A stretch of 15,773 nt of DNA, taken from positions 1 to 15,773 of the forward strand of contig CAWUJT010000055.1 in assembly GCA_963922715.1 (NCBI GenBank), read 5' to 3'. A program made the position numbers and the translations under genes. The first letter of the stretch is position 1, and every line of letters begins with the position of its first letter. Under the pieces are notes generated by a model. It saw only the letters and a program-made list of their open reading frames with translations, ran no database searches and was not told the DNA's origin. Of the stretch, positions 5,891-14,507 are shown piece after piece. Source of the DNA: CAWUJT01 sp963922715. GTDB taxonomy: Bacteria; Pseudomonadota; Alphaproteobacteria; Rhodobacterales; Rhodobacteraceae.

Positions 5891-7164
5891 ACGGGCTGAT
5901 TCTGGCCAGCCCGACCTCCGGCGCGGGCAAAACCACCGTTGTGTTGGGCCTGTTGCGCGCTTTAACAGAGGCCGGCGTGCGCGCCCGGGGGGCAAAATCG
6001 GGCCCCGATTATATCGATCCACAATTTCATGCGGCGGCCTGTGGCCACCCCTGCCACAACCTTGACGCCTGGGCGATGCCGCCCGAGATGCTGCGCAACT
6101 TGGCCCGGGTTGGCACGCCCGAGCTGCTTTTGATTGAAGGCGCTATGGGGCTGTTTGATGGTGCGCCGCCCGCGGGCAAAGGCGCCACCGCGGATTTGGC
6201 GCGTCTGTTACGCTTGCCCGTGGTGCTTGTGGTCGATGCAAAGCGCATCGCACACTCCATCGCGCCCCTGGTGAATGGGTTTATGCGCTTTGATCCCACG
6301 GTTGAGGTGCGCGGTGTTATCCTCAATCGCGTCGGCTCCCCCCGTCACAAAGATATGCTGGAAACCGCTCTCAAGCCTCTGGGCATTCCGGTTCTCGGGG
6401 CGGTTCCGGATCTGCAAAAGCTAGCCCACCCAGATCGGCATCTGGGCCTTGTGCAAGCGTCAGAGCGCGACGATCTGGAGGCGTATTTGGCCCGTGCGGG
6501 CGACCTGATGAGCTTGCATATCGATCTGGGTGCGCTGCAAGAACTGGCCGAGCCGTTGCCCAAGCGCAGTACGGAGACAGCGGTTGCTATGCCACCCCTC
6601 GGACAACGGATTGCCGTAGCTCGCGATATCGCTTTCACGTTTACCTATCCGCATATCTTGGAGGGCTGGCGCAAGAGAGGTGCGCAAATCATCCCGTTTT
6701 CGCCACTGGCCGATGAGCCTGTGCCCGAGGCGGATTTTGTTTATCTCCCCGGTGGATACCCGGAACTGCATGTGGGTCGTCTGGCGCAAAATGCTGTTTT
6801 CCTGCACAGTCTGCGCCGCGCCGCCGAAACCGCGCAAATCTATGGCGAATGTGGCGGATATATGGTTTTGGGCAAAACCCTGACAGACGCGGCTGGTACA
6901 CGCTATGAGATGGCGGGGCTGTTAGAGTTGGAAACATCTTTCGCCGCCCGACGTTTGCACTTGGGCTACAGGCACCTGCACTCTTTCGAGGGGCCGCTTG
7001 CCGGACGCTGGACCGGCCATGAATTTCACTATGCCACCACGATAAAGGCCGAAGGCACACCGCTCTTTGAGGCCGCGCAGGCATCGGGGGAAAAACTGGC
7101 CCCCATGGGCCTGCGCATGGGGAGCGTATGCGGCTCTTTCGCCCATCTCATCGCGCGGGCCTGA
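5887..7164 (+). CDS. cobB: (Hydrogeno)cobyrinic acid a,c-diamide synthase
   Basis: This enzyme amidates the a and c acetate side chains of the corrin ring using glutamine and ATP. Its 425 residues have two parts. The first is an N-terminal DTBS-like ATPase with LASPTSGAGKTT (6-17) and KSGPDYIDPQFH (37-48). The second is a C-terminal class I glutaminase with VYLPGGYPELH (285-295), the nucleophile elbow YGECGGYM (Cys322) and GHEFHYA (377-383). Length and motifs fit CobB/CbiA and not the larger cobyric acid synthase CobQ. Whether the ring carries cobalt at this step depends on the pathway type, which the gene does not reveal. It starts with GTG at 5887, overlapping the cobA stop by four bases, so translation is coupled. 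Confidence 0.95.
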   Translation: MNGLILASPTSGAGKTTVVLGLLRALTEAGVRARGAKSGPDYIDPQFHAAACGHPCHNLDAWAMPPEMLRNLARVGTPELLLIEGAMGLFDGAPPAGKGATADLARLLRLPVVLVVDAKRIAHSIAPLVNGFMRFDPTVEVRGVILNRVGSPRHKDMLETALKPLGIPVLGAVPDLQKLAHPDRHLGLVQASERDDLEAYLARAGDLMSLHIDLGALQELAEPLPKRSTETAVAMPPLGQRIAVARDIAFTFTYPHILEGWRKRGAQIIPFSPLADEPVPEADFVYLPGGYPELHVGRLAQNAVFLHSLRRAAETAQIYGECGGYMVLGKTLTDAAGTRYEMAGLLELETSFAARRLHLGYRHLHSFEGPLAGRWTGHEFHYATTIKAEGTPLFEAAQASGEKLAPMGLRMGSVCGSFAHLIARA

Positions 7165-7206
7165 TTCGCGCTGGACAGGATTGCCCAACGGATATAGCTC
7201 GGGGAT

Positions 7207-8427
7207 ATGGCAAACGACACTCCCCCTAAGCTAACTGCACACACCTGGCGCAATGTAACCGTTCTGGTTGCGGCACAATCTATTCTGGGCGCACAGCTTC
7301 CAATGATTTTCATTGTTGGTGGCCTAGCAGGCCAAAACCTTGCCCCGACACCCTGGTTGTCGACGCTGCCGATTTCGCTGATTGTCTTTGGCTCAATGAC
7401 CACAGCGCCGTGGTTATCGGTGTTCATGCAAAATTATGGGCGGCGTTTGGGCTTTGTTCTGGGGGCCATCAGTGGCGCCTTAGGGGCGTTGATCAGTGCT
7501 TGGGGCCTGTGGACGGACACCTTTGCCCTGTTTCTTTTCGGCAGCTACCTGACGGGCATCTACATGAGTGCCCATGGCTTTTATCGCTTTGCAGCGACAG
7601 ACCAGGCCGCCGCAGATCAAAAAGCGAAAGCGATCTCTTACGTTTTGGCCGGGGGGCTGATCGCTGCCATCATTGGTCCCGAACTTGTCAAACAGACGAG
7701 TGAGGCGTTGTTCTTGCCGTTCCTTGGCACCTATCTGGCTGTGGCGGCCCTCAATATCGGCGGGCTGTTTTTGTTCTTTGGCCTGAAAGAACGGCCGCAA
7801 AACCCCGAAACGCCTCTCGACACCGCTGAAAGCGGGCGTAGCCGGTCAGAGCTTTTGTCCGATCCAACCATCTTGGTTGCAATGATTTGCGCGATGGTCT
7901 CTTACGCGCTGATGAACCTGGTGATGACGTCCACCCCTTTGGCGGTGGTGGGCTGTGGCTTTGGCACGGGAGAAGCGGCCGATATCGTGCGGGCGCATGT
8001 GATTGCGATGTATGCACCCGCCTTTGTCACCGGTCACTTGATCGTGCGCTTTGGGGTGGCGCGGATCGTTTGGACAGGCTTGGCGCTTTTGGCTTTGGCG
8101 GCTGTGGTGGCGCTGTCAGGCGTGGCGCTGACACAATTCTTTGGGGCCTTGATCCTGTTAGGCGTTGGTTGGAATTTCGCTTTTATTGGTGCGACAACCA
8201 TGCTGGCGCAAGCCCATGGCCCAGAGGAAAGCGGACGTGTCCAGGGTATGAACGATGCACTTGTCTTTGGTTTGGTGACCGTGGCCTCTTTGGCGTCGGG
8301 CACGCTGATGCACACCGGCGGCAGCGCTGAGGCTGGCTGGGCCGCGGTGAATATCGCCATGGTGCCGTTCTTGACACTCGCAGGCGGGGCGTTGATCTGG
8401 ATCCAGTTCCGCCCGAGAACCGCATGA
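7207..8427 (+). CDS. Major facilitator superfamily transporter, 12 TM helices
   Basis: This is a 406-residue inner-membrane protein with about twelve hydrophobic stretches, split by a polar loop near 198-218 (LKERPQNPETPLDTAESGRS) between the two six-helix halves. The first cytoplasmic loop carries NYGRRLGFVLG, a form of the MFS motif A. FYRFAATDQAAADQKAKAIS follows TM4. The substrate cannot be deduced. Position between cobB and trmFO invites a guess of corrinoid-related transport, but nothing in the protein shows it. The ATG at 7207 follows a 42-base gap after cobB, with GGGG only 2 bases away, so a weak or separate start signal is likely. Its stop overlaps trmFO as ATGA. Confidence 0.9.
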   Translation: MANDTPPKLTAHTWRNVTVLVAAQSILGAQLPMIFIVGGLAGQNLAPTPWLSTLPISLIVFGSMTTAPWLSVFMQNYGRRLGFVLGAISGALGALISAWGLWTDTFALFLFGSYLTGIYMSAHGFYRFAATDQAAADQKAKAISYVLAGGLIAAIIGPELVKQTSEALFLPFLGTYLAVAALNIGGLFLFFGLKERPQNPETPLDTAESGRSRSELLSDPTILVAMICAMVSYALMNLVMTSTPLAVVGCGFGTGEAADIVRAHVIAMYAPAFVTGHLIVRFGVARIVWTGLALLALAAVVALSGVALTQFFGALILLGVGWNFAFIGATTMLAQAHGPEESGRVQGMNDALVFGLVTVASLASGTLMHTGGSAEAGWAAVNIAMVPFLTLAGGALIWIQFRPRTA

Positions 8428-9800
8428 TCCCGGCCCTGCATATCATTGGCGGGGGTTTGGCAGGGTCCGAGGCGGCCTGGCAAGCGGCAGAGGCCGGTGT
8501 TGAAGTGGTGCTGCATGAAATGCGCCCGGAACAGGGGACCTTTGCCCATAAAACCGACAATCTGGCCGAGATGGTGTGTTCCAATTCCTTCCGCTCTGAC
8601 GACGATGATCAAAATGCCGTGGGTCTTTTGCATTGGGAAATGCGCGCTGCGGGCGGATTGATTATGGCGATGGCAGATGCCCATGCCTTGCCCGCAGGTG
8701 GTGCGCTTGCCGTGGACAGGGAGGCTTTCGCACAAGATGTCACAGCCCATCTCAACCGTCACCCGCGCATCACGCTGCAGCGTGCAGAGATCACGGCCTT
8801 GCCACCTGCCGATCAGCCCACCATCATTGCCACGGGGCCTTTGACCTCTGCCGCTTTGGGCCAAGCGATTGCTGCGGAAACCGGGCAAGAGGCCCTGGCG
8901 TTTTTCGATGCCATCGCCCCCATCGTCTATGCCGACAGCATCGACATGGGGCGCGCCTGGCTGCAATCGCGCTATGACAAAGGCGACACCGAGGCCGAGC
9001 GCATGGCCTACATCAACTGCCCGCTAGACCACGCCACCTATGAGGCATTTATCGACGCTTTGCTGGCCGCCGACAAGACCGAGTTCCATGAAGATGAGAC
9101 CGCCACCTATTTCGACGGCTGTCTGCCGATTGAAGTGATGGCCGCACGCGGGCGGGAGACCTTGCGGTTTGGGCCGATGAAACCTGTGGGGCTCACAAAC
9201 CCGCACGCCCCCGCTGAAAAGCCCCATGCCGTTGTGCAGCTCAGGCGTGACAACAAACTGGGTACGCTTTACAATATCGTGGGCTTTCAAACCAAGATGA
9301 AATATGGGGCGCAGACCTCTGTCTTGCGGATGATCCCCGGGCTTGCGAACGCGCGGTTTGCACGTCTGGGTGGGATCCACCGCAATACGTTTCTCAATGC
9401 CCCCACGCTTTTGGACCCGCAAATGCGCTTGAAATCCAAGCCCCATATGCGCTTTGCTGGCCAAATCACCGGCGTTGAGGGCTATGTCGAGAGTGCCGCG
9501 ATGGGGCTTTTGGCCGGGCGTCTGGCCGCGGCAGAATTGACCGGCCAAACCTTACCCAATGTCCCCGAAACGACAGCCGTTGGGGCCCTTTTGAACCACA
9601 TCACCGGTGGGGCCGAGGCCAAGACTTTTCAGCCGATGAATGTCAACTTTGGGCTCTTCCCGCCTGTTGACGCCAAAGGCGGGCGACGCAATCGCGCCAA
9701 CCGCTACAGGCTTTATACCGCGCGGGCCAAAGCCGATTGGCAGCGATGGCTGCAGCAGGCCTTGCCCGTGCAGGCCATACCGCTTAACCTAGAGGTATGA
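8424..9800 (+). CDS. trmFO: tRNA m5U54 methyltransferase, folate/FAD-dependent
   Basis: TrmFO makes 5-methyluridine at position 54 of the tRNA T-loop. It uses methylenetetrahydrofolate as carbon donor and FADH2 as reductant, in place of the SAM-dependent TrmA. The 458-residue protein begins with the FAD-binding HIIGGGLAGSEAAWQAA. It contains EMVCSNSFRSDD with Cys52, the PAGGALAVDRE and TIIATGPLTS segments, FDGCLPIEVMA with Cys233, and a C-terminal GVEGYVESAAMG FAD segment. Cys52 and Cys233 align by eye with the two cysteines described for the Bacillus enzyme (53 and 226). All key residues are present. It overlaps the MFS stop (ATGA) and the next methyltransferase start, so it is made from the same transcript. 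Confidence 0.97.
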   Translation: MIPALHIIGGGLAGSEAAWQAAEAGVEVVLHEMRPEQGTFAHKTDNLAEMVCSNSFRSDDDDQNAVGLLHWEMRAAGGLIMAMADAHALPAGGALAVDREAFAQDVTAHLNRHPRITLQRAEITALPPADQPTIIATGPLTSAALGQAIAAETGQEALAFFDAIAPIVYADSIDMGRAWLQSRYDKGDTEAERMAYINCPLDHATYEAFIDALLAADKTEFHEDETATYFDGCLPIEVMAARGRETLRFGPMKPVGLTNPHAPAEKPHAVVQLRRDNKLGTLYNIVGFQTKMKYGAQTSVLRMIPGLANARFARLGGIHRNTFLNAPTLLDPQMRLKSKPHMRFAGQITGVEGYVESAAMGLLAGRLAAAELTGQTLPNVPETTAVGALLNHITGGAEAKTFQPMNVNFGLFPPVDAKGGRRNRANRYRLYTARAKADWQRWLQQALPVQAIPLNLEV

Positions 9801-10420
9801 CAAAAAATCTGCCCGCACAGCTTTGGACGCCGCGGTCTCAGGAAGAGACGGTGAAGCTTTACGCCGATTGGGCCGAAAACTATGAGGCCGATGTTGCGGC
9901 CTATGGCTATGCCACCCCAGGCCGGGTGGCAAAGATGTTGGCCGCACATTTGCCAGAGCCGTCGGCCCCGATCCTGGATTTCGGCTGTGGCACAGGCCTT
10001 TCTGGCAAAGCCCTGGCGGATGCTGGGTTCACAACGTTGGATGGCACCGATGCCTCTGCGGAAATGTTGATACGCGCCGAGGCCAAGGGCCTTTATCGTG
10101 CCCTGTTCAAAGCCAACCTCGGTGGCGTGTCAGACGCGATCCGGCCTGGCACCTATGCCGCCATCACGGCGGTGGGCGCGATCTCATTAGGTGCGGCACC
10201 GGCGGCACTGTTGACCCCTTTGTTGGATCGCCTTGGCCAAGGCGGGCTTTTGGTGTTCAGCTATAACGATGCGACACTTATTGATCCCGCTTACATGCAG
10301 GTGATTTGTGACCTTCAGGTCAAAGGGCATGCCCGTGTGTTGGCAGCCGATTATGGGCCGCACTTGCCACAAAAAGAAGGCGCAAGAGGCTCAACGGTTT
10401 ACGTCCTCGAACGGCTGTGA
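9797..10420 (+). CDS. Class I SAM-dependent methyltransferase
   Basis: This is a 207-residue Rossmann-fold methyltransferase. Motif I is ILDFGCGTGLSG (59-70), motif II the acidic end of LDGTDASAEM (81-90), and a later beta strand is GGLLVFSYND. The N-terminal pattern LYADWAENYEADVAAYGY followed by PGRVAKML resembles the WBSCR27/METTL27-like group, whose substrates are poorly known. No RNA-binding extension is visible. It overlaps trmFO at its start (ATGA) and gluQRS at its end (GTGA), so it sits between two tRNA-modifying enzymes. A role in tRNA or translation-factor methylation is possible but rests on position only; a small-molecule substrate is equally possible. Confidence 0.88.
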   Translation: MTKNLPAQLWTPRSQEETVKLYADWAENYEADVAAYGYATPGRVAKMLAAHLPEPSAPILDFGCGTGLSGKALADAGFTTLDGTDASAEMLIRAEAKGLYRALFKANLGGVSDAIRPGTYAAITAVGAISLGAAPAALLTPLLDRLGQGGLLVFSYNDATLIDPAYMQVICDLQVKGHARVLAADYGPHLPQKEGARGSTVYVLERL

Positions 10421-11268
10421 GACGCACCCGCTTTGCCCCCTCTCCAACCGGACCGCTGCATCTGGGCCATGCCTATGCCGCTCAAATCGCCCATACGCGC
10501 GGCGAGGAAATGCTGCTGCGGATTGAGGATATTGATCAAAGCCGGGCGCGCCCAGAGTGGGAAGCGGCAATCTATGATGATCTAAATTGGTTGGGAATTT
10601 CTTACCCAAAACCTGTGATGCGGCAATCCGAACGTCTTGCGGCCTATGAAAACGCGTTGGACAGGCTTTGGGCGCAGGGGGTACTTTATCCGTGCTATTG
10701 CACCCGCAAGGATATCGCAGCAGCGGTCTCTGCCCCCCAGGAAGGGGGGGGCACTTTCGGGCCGGACGGTGTGATCTATCCAGGCACCTGCCGCCCTAAA
10801 ACACCTGTGACAGGCCCGCGTCCGAGACATGTTGCCTTGCGCGTGAACCTGGCAGAGGCGTTTGAGACCCCGCTGACTTTTACAGAGACTGGGCCGCGCT
10901 ACGAGGGGCAACACACGGTCATACAAGCGCACGTGCTGGCCACCATCGGGGATTTCGTTGTGGCGCGGCGGGATATGGGTGTGGCCTATCACTTGGCGGT
11001 GGTGGTGGATGACGCTGTGCAGAACATCACAGCGGTCACACGCGGGGAGGACCTGTTTGAGGCCACAAAAATCCATGTGATCCTGCAGCACCTTTTGGGA
11101 CTGCCAACGCCCGCCTATCACCACCATTCCCTGATCCGCGACCACACGGGCAAGCGTCTGGCCAAACGCGATGATGCCCGCGCGATCTCGGTCTATCGGG
11201 CGGCGGGATGGAACAAGACTGATTTGCTGGAGGGTCTCTCACAGACACATCAAGCGCCAGAGCCTTAG
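10417..11268 (+). CDS. gluQRS: Glutamyl-queuosine tRNA(Asp) synthetase
   Basis: This truncated glutamyl-tRNA synthetase paralogue activates glutamate and attaches it to queuosine at position 34 of tRNA-Asp, not to a tRNA 3' end. Its 283 residues hold only the catalytic domain. RFAPSPTGPLHLGH (5-18) is the HIGH site, and GKRLAKRDDA (245-254) is the KMSKS equivalent. A zinc site of the CxC...Y...C type is formed by C93, C95, Y121 and C125. There is no anticodon-binding domain, the mark that separates it from GltX. It starts with GTG at 10417, overlapping the methyltransferase stop by four bases. Between the zinc ligands it carries an 8-G tract (10744-10751). It ends 8 bases from the convergent coxM stop. 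Confidence 0.95.
   Translation: MRRTRFAPSPTGPLHLGHAYAAQIAHTRGEEMLLRIEDIDQSRARPEWEAAIYDDLNWLGISYPKPVMRQSERLAAYENALDRLWAQGVLYPCYCTRKDIAAAVSAPQEGGGTFGPDGVIYPGTCRPKTPVTGPRPRHVALRVNLAEAFETPLTFTETGPRYEGQHTVIQAHVLATIGDFVVARRDMGVAYHLAVVVDDAVQNITAVTRGEDLFEATKIHVILQHLLGLPTPAYHHHSLIRDHTGKRLAKRDDARAISVYRAAGWNKTDLLEGLSQTHQAPEP
10732..10752. repeat. C6/G8 homopolymer hairpin inside gluQRS
   Basis: Six C (10733-10738), the short loop AGGAA, then eight G (10744-10751) with flanking G and C can fold into a stem of 6-7 G-C pairs. The G run codes for glycines in the loop between the zinc ligands. One-base slippage in the tract would shift the frame after about residue 112 and abolish the KMSKS half. Confidence 0.6.
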
Positions 11269-11281
11269 AAAAGACACTAAG
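11264..11281. terminator. Short inverted repeat at the gluQRS/coxM convergent ends
   Basis: CTTAG (11264-11268), eight bases, then CTAAG (11277-11281) form a 5-bp inverted repeat that includes both stop codons (TAG on each strand). Only 8 bases separate the genes, so any termination signal for either operon must lie here or inside the opposing coding region. The stem is short and has no proper U-tract, so a terminator role is weakly supported. Confidence 0.2.
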
Positions 11282-12074
11282 ACGCTGAGTGCACTGCGCG
11301 TTTTGTCATTACACCAACAAGATGTGCGCGATAAGCGCTGGAGCCATGCAGATCGGCAATCATCCCGTCAGAGTCTAAACTTACCCCCTCTAGCGCCTCC
11401 GCGCTGAAGGATGTGCTCAAAGCCTTCTCTGCTTCAGTCCAACGAAACACACCATCGCCAGAGGCCCCTGTCACCGCGACACGCACCTCATCAGAAAATT
11501 TTGCCACGAATACCGCAACAAGGGCAAAGCGCGAGGCGGGTTGGAGGAACTTTTCATAAGCCGCAACCTCTGGGGTTGGAAATTTCACTTCCGTGATAAT
11601 CTCACCCTCTTCCAGTGCGGTGGTGAACAGGCCTTGGAAATAATCATCGGCTGCGATCTCGCGGGTATTTGTAATAACAGACGCACCAGAGGCCAAAACC
11701 GCCGCCGGGTAACAGGCCGATGGATCATTGTTGGCCAGTGAGCCCCCCAGGGTGCCGCGATTGCGCACGGCCGGGTCTCCGATCCGCCCCGCCAGAGCGG
11801 CCAGCGCGGGATAATGCGCCGCTGCTTGCCTGGCGACTTCTGCATGGGTGGTGCTGGCCCCGATGCACAGGCGCCCGGCCCCGCCGCTTTCCAGGCAAAC
11901 GCCCTGCATTTCTGAGATGCCCGCTAATGAGACCAGCGTTTCCGGCTGGGCTAAGCGCGCTTTCATCGTAGGCAGTAACGTCTGTCCCCCGGAAATCGCC
12001 TGGGCTCCGTCCGTGCCGAGGGCTGTGGCGGCCTCTGCAAGTGTTGCGGGTTTTGTCAATTCAAATGCGTACAT
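11277..12074 (-). CDS. coxM: Form II carbon monoxide dehydrogenase-like, FAD-binding medium subunit
   Basis: This is the flavoprotein subunit of a xanthine-oxidase-family molybdenum hydroxylase. It passes electrons from the Fe-S subunit to the acceptor. Its 265 residues are shorter than form I CoxM (about 288). The FAD-binding marks AISGGQTLLPTMKARL (26-41) and TLGGSLANNDPSACYPA (108-124) correspond to the family's AGGxSLxPxM and TxGGxxxxxDP elements. A CODH C-terminal region follows. The ATG at 12074 has AAGGAGAG at good spacing. It comes last in the order S-L-M, 25 bases after coxL, so it is translated from the same message. The substrate of the complex is uncertain. Confidence 0.93.
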   Translation of the reverse strand: MYAFELTKPATLAEAATALGTDGAQAISGGQTLLPTMKARLAQPETLVSLAGISEMQGVCLESGGAGRLCIGASTTHAEVARQAAAHYPALAALAGRIGDPAVRNRGTLGGSLANNDPSACYPAAVLASGASVITNTREIAADDYFQGLFTTALEEGEIITEVKFPTPEVAAYEKFLQPASRFALVAVFVAKFSDEVRVAVTGASGDGVFRWTEAEKALSTSFSAEALEGVSLDSDGMIADLHGSSAYRAHLVGVMTKRAVHSAS

Positions 12075-12099
12075 CGTTCTCTCTCCTTATTTTTCTGGC

Positions 12100-14463
12100 T
12101 TACCCTTGCATTGCTGTCCACACACGATCAGGGGTCAGCGGCATGTCAATATGATCGACCGGGAAACCGCCCGCATGCAACGCATCAATCACGGCATTCA
12201 CCAGCGCAGGGGGGGAGCCGATCGCGCCTGCCTCCCCACAACCTTTGACCCCAAGCGGGTTGTGGGTGCAGGGGGTAAAGCTGGAATGATCCACCTGGAA
12301 ACTGGGCAAATCATCGGCGCGTGGCATGGTATAATCCATGTAAGAGCCATTGAGAAGTTGGCCGTTTTCATCATACGCTGTGCATTCCAAAAGCGCCTGA
12401 CCGATGCCTTGGGCCAGGCCACCATGAACTTGGCCCTCAACAATCATTGGATTGATGACATTGCCAAAATCATCTGCGGCAGCGAAAGAGCAAACCTCCA
12501 CCTTGCCCGTTTCGGGGTCAACCTCCACCTCACAGGCGTAGGCGCCTGCGGGATAGGTGAAGTTTTTCGGATCGTAGAACACCGTTTCCTCTAATCCGGG
12601 CTCCAGCTCTTCAAGCGGGTAGTTATGCGGAACGTAAGCAGCCAAGCACACATCGCCCCAAGCGACGGTTTTGTTGGTGCCGGGGACAGAAAAGACGCCA
12701 TCTTTGAAGTCAATCTCTGCCCCTTTGGCTTCCATCAGGTGGGCGGCAATTTCCTTAGCCTTGACCACGATCTTATCGACCGCACCGACCATGGCCGAGC
12801 CCCCGACAGCAATGGACCGCGATCCATAGGTGCCCATGCCCATCGGCGTGTTGGCGGTATCGCCATGGACAATGTCGATTTGGTCTTCAGCGATCCCCAG
12901 ACGGTCCGCCACGACTTGCGCGAATGTTGTCTCATGGCCTTGGCCGTGGCTGTGGCTGCCGGTCATCACCACCACGCTGCCTGTGGCATTCACCCGCACT
13001 GTGGCACTTTCATAAAGCCCCGCGCGCGCGCCTAGTTGCCCCACCAGGTTGGATGGCGCAATGCCGCAGGCCTCTATGTAAGCCGTGATGCCCATCCCGC
13101 GCAACTTGCCGTTGGCTTCACTCGCGGCACGGCGGGCCGAGAAGCCTTCCCGGTCGGCCATTTCCATCAGACGGTCCATGGTGCCGTGGTAATCGCCCGC
13201 ATCATATTCCAGGGCCACTGGTGTGGTATAGGGAAATTCGGTGATGAAGTTTTGTCGCCTCAGATCCACAGGATCACGCCCCAATTCGCGGGCCGCTTTG
13301 TCGATCACGCGCTCCAGTTGGAAGGTGGCCTCAGGACGGCCGGCCCCGCGATACGCGTCCACCGGCACGGTATTGGTAAACACAGCCTTAACATTGACAT
13401 AAATGAGCGGTGTTTTGTAATTACCCGCCATCAACGTGCCATGCAGCCATGTGGGCACAGAAGGTGCAAAGGTCGACAGATAGGCCCCCATATTGGCATA
13501 TGTTTCTGTGCGAATGGCCGTAAAATTCCCAGCGGCATCCAGGGCAAGTTCGATCTTTGTCACATGGTCGCGACCATGGGCATCGGTGATAAACGCCTCT
13601 GATCGGCTTGAGGTCCATTTCACCGGACGCTTGAGTTCCCGGGCAGCGAAGGTGCAAAAGGCCTCTTCCGCATAATGGAAAATCTTAGATCCAAATCCCC
13701 CGCCCACATCCGGGGCCACAACGCGCAGCTTGTGTTCAGGGATGCCCAAAACAAAGGCCCCCATCAGGAGGCGAATGACATGGGGATTTTGGGATGTGGT
13801 GTAAAGCGTACTTTCATCGGTGGCTGCATTGTAATCGCCTATGGCCACCCGTGGCTCCATGGGATTGGCGACAAGACGGTTGTTCACGAGTTCCAATGTT
13901 GTGACGTGTGCGGCCTCTGCGATCGCTTTGTCCACTGCATCGCGGTTTTCTTCGACAAACCCCCAATCGTAGCACAGGTTAGATGTCAGATCGTCATGCA
14001 CCTTGGGCGCACCTTCGGCCAATGCAGCCTTCATATCGATCGCAGCCGGTAATTCTTCCAGATCGACCGCAATGGCTTCGGCTGCATCGCGGGCCGCTTC
14101 CCGGCTTTCAGCCACCACAGCGGCCATCGGATCGCCAACATGGCGGACTTTGCCCTGGGCCAAGACGGGATGCGCCGGTTCCTGCATCGGCGCACCAAAC
14201 CGATCGGTGACTTGCCAGCCACAGGGAATGGAGCCAACGCCTTCGAAATCCGCGCCGGTGAAAACCCGCACAACGCCTGGCATGGCCACAGCAGCCTTAG
14301 TCTCGATGCTTTTGATCTGCGCATGAGCCACATCGGCGCGCAAAAAATGCACATAAAGTTGGCCGGGCAAGTTCAAATCATCGGTGTAGCGTCCTTTCCC
14401 GGTGAGAAACCGTACATCTTCCCGGCGCTTGGTGCTGGCCCCTATTCCACTGTCTTTTGGCAT
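12100..14463 (-). CDS. coxL: Form II (BMS-type) CO dehydrogenase-like molybdopterin large subunit
   Basis: This 787-residue subunit carries the molybdenum-cytosine-dinucleotide active site. Visible elements are an N-terminal hammerhead domain from about residue 13 and VGGGFGSK (253-260). The active-site loop AYRGAGR (370-376) is the form II signature and not the form I AYxCSFR loop. HSHGQGHETTFAQ (504-516) is a cofactor loop, and GCGEAGAIGSPPA has Glu744 as the catalytic base. Many form II enzymes have not been shown to oxidise CO, so another aldehyde or heterocycle substrate is possible. The ATG at 14463 is fixed by GGGAGGA just upstream; the frame runs further back to 14529 without support. 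It is translated after coxS across a 102-base spacer. Confidence 0.95.
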   Translation of the reverse strand: MPKDSGIGASTKRREDVRFLTGKGRYTDDLNLPGQLYVHFLRADVAHAQIKSIETKAAVAMPGVVRVFTGADFEGVGSIPCGWQVTDRFGAPMQEPAHPVLAQGKVRHVGDPMAAVVAESREAARDAAEAIAVDLEELPAAIDMKAALAEGAPKVHDDLTSNLCYDWGFVEENRDAVDKAIAEAAHVTTLELVNNRLVANPMEPRVAIGDYNAATDESTLYTTSQNPHVIRLLMGAFVLGIPEHKLRVVAPDVGGGFGSKIFHYAEEAFCTFAARELKRPVKWTSSRSEAFITDAHGRDHVTKIELALDAAGNFTAIRTETYANMGAYLSTFAPSVPTWLHGTLMAGNYKTPLIYVNVKAVFTNTVPVDAYRGAGRPEATFQLERVIDKAARELGRDPVDLRRQNFITEFPYTTPVALEYDAGDYHGTMDRLMEMADREGFSARRAASEANGKLRGMGITAYIEACGIAPSNLVGQLGARAGLYESATVRVNATGSVVVMTGSHSHGQGHETTFAQVVADRLGIAEDQIDIVHGDTANTPMGMGTYGSRSIAVGGSAMVGAVDKIVVKAKEIAAHLMEAKGAEIDFKDGVFSVPGTNKTVAWGDVCLAAYVPHNYPLEELEPGLEETVFYDPKNFTYPAGAYACEVEVDPETGKVEVCSFAAADDFGNVINPMIVEGQVHGGLAQGIGQALLECTAYDENGQLLNGSYMDYTMPRADDLPSFQVDHSSFTPCTHNPLGVKGCGEAGAIGSPPALVNAVIDALHAGGFPVDHIDMPLTPDRVWTAMQG

Positions 14464-14507
14464 TTTGATCCTCCCTGATCTGATTTTGCGGCTTTCCGAT
14501 GTGTCTG

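Noticed and set aside
5321..6022. 233-codon minus-strand frame
   Set aside because: Antisense to cobA and cobB, rich in Arg and Pro, no family motif.
8034..8966. Long open frame (310 codons) on the minus strand
   Set aside because: It lies wholly antisense to the MFS and trmFO genes, whose proteins carry full family motifs. The shadow protein has no recognisable motif and arises from GC-rich codon bias.
11848..12594. 248-codon plus-strand frame across coxM and coxL
   Set aside because: It spans the ends of two well-supported minus-strand genes and shows no motif.
13036..13602. 188-codon plus-strand frame
   Set aside because: It is inside coxL on the opposite strand, with no motif.
12100..14463. 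Calling this a proven CO dehydrogenase (form I)
   Set aside because: The active-site loop is AYRGAGR, not AYxCSFR, and the gene order is S-L-M rather than M-S-L.
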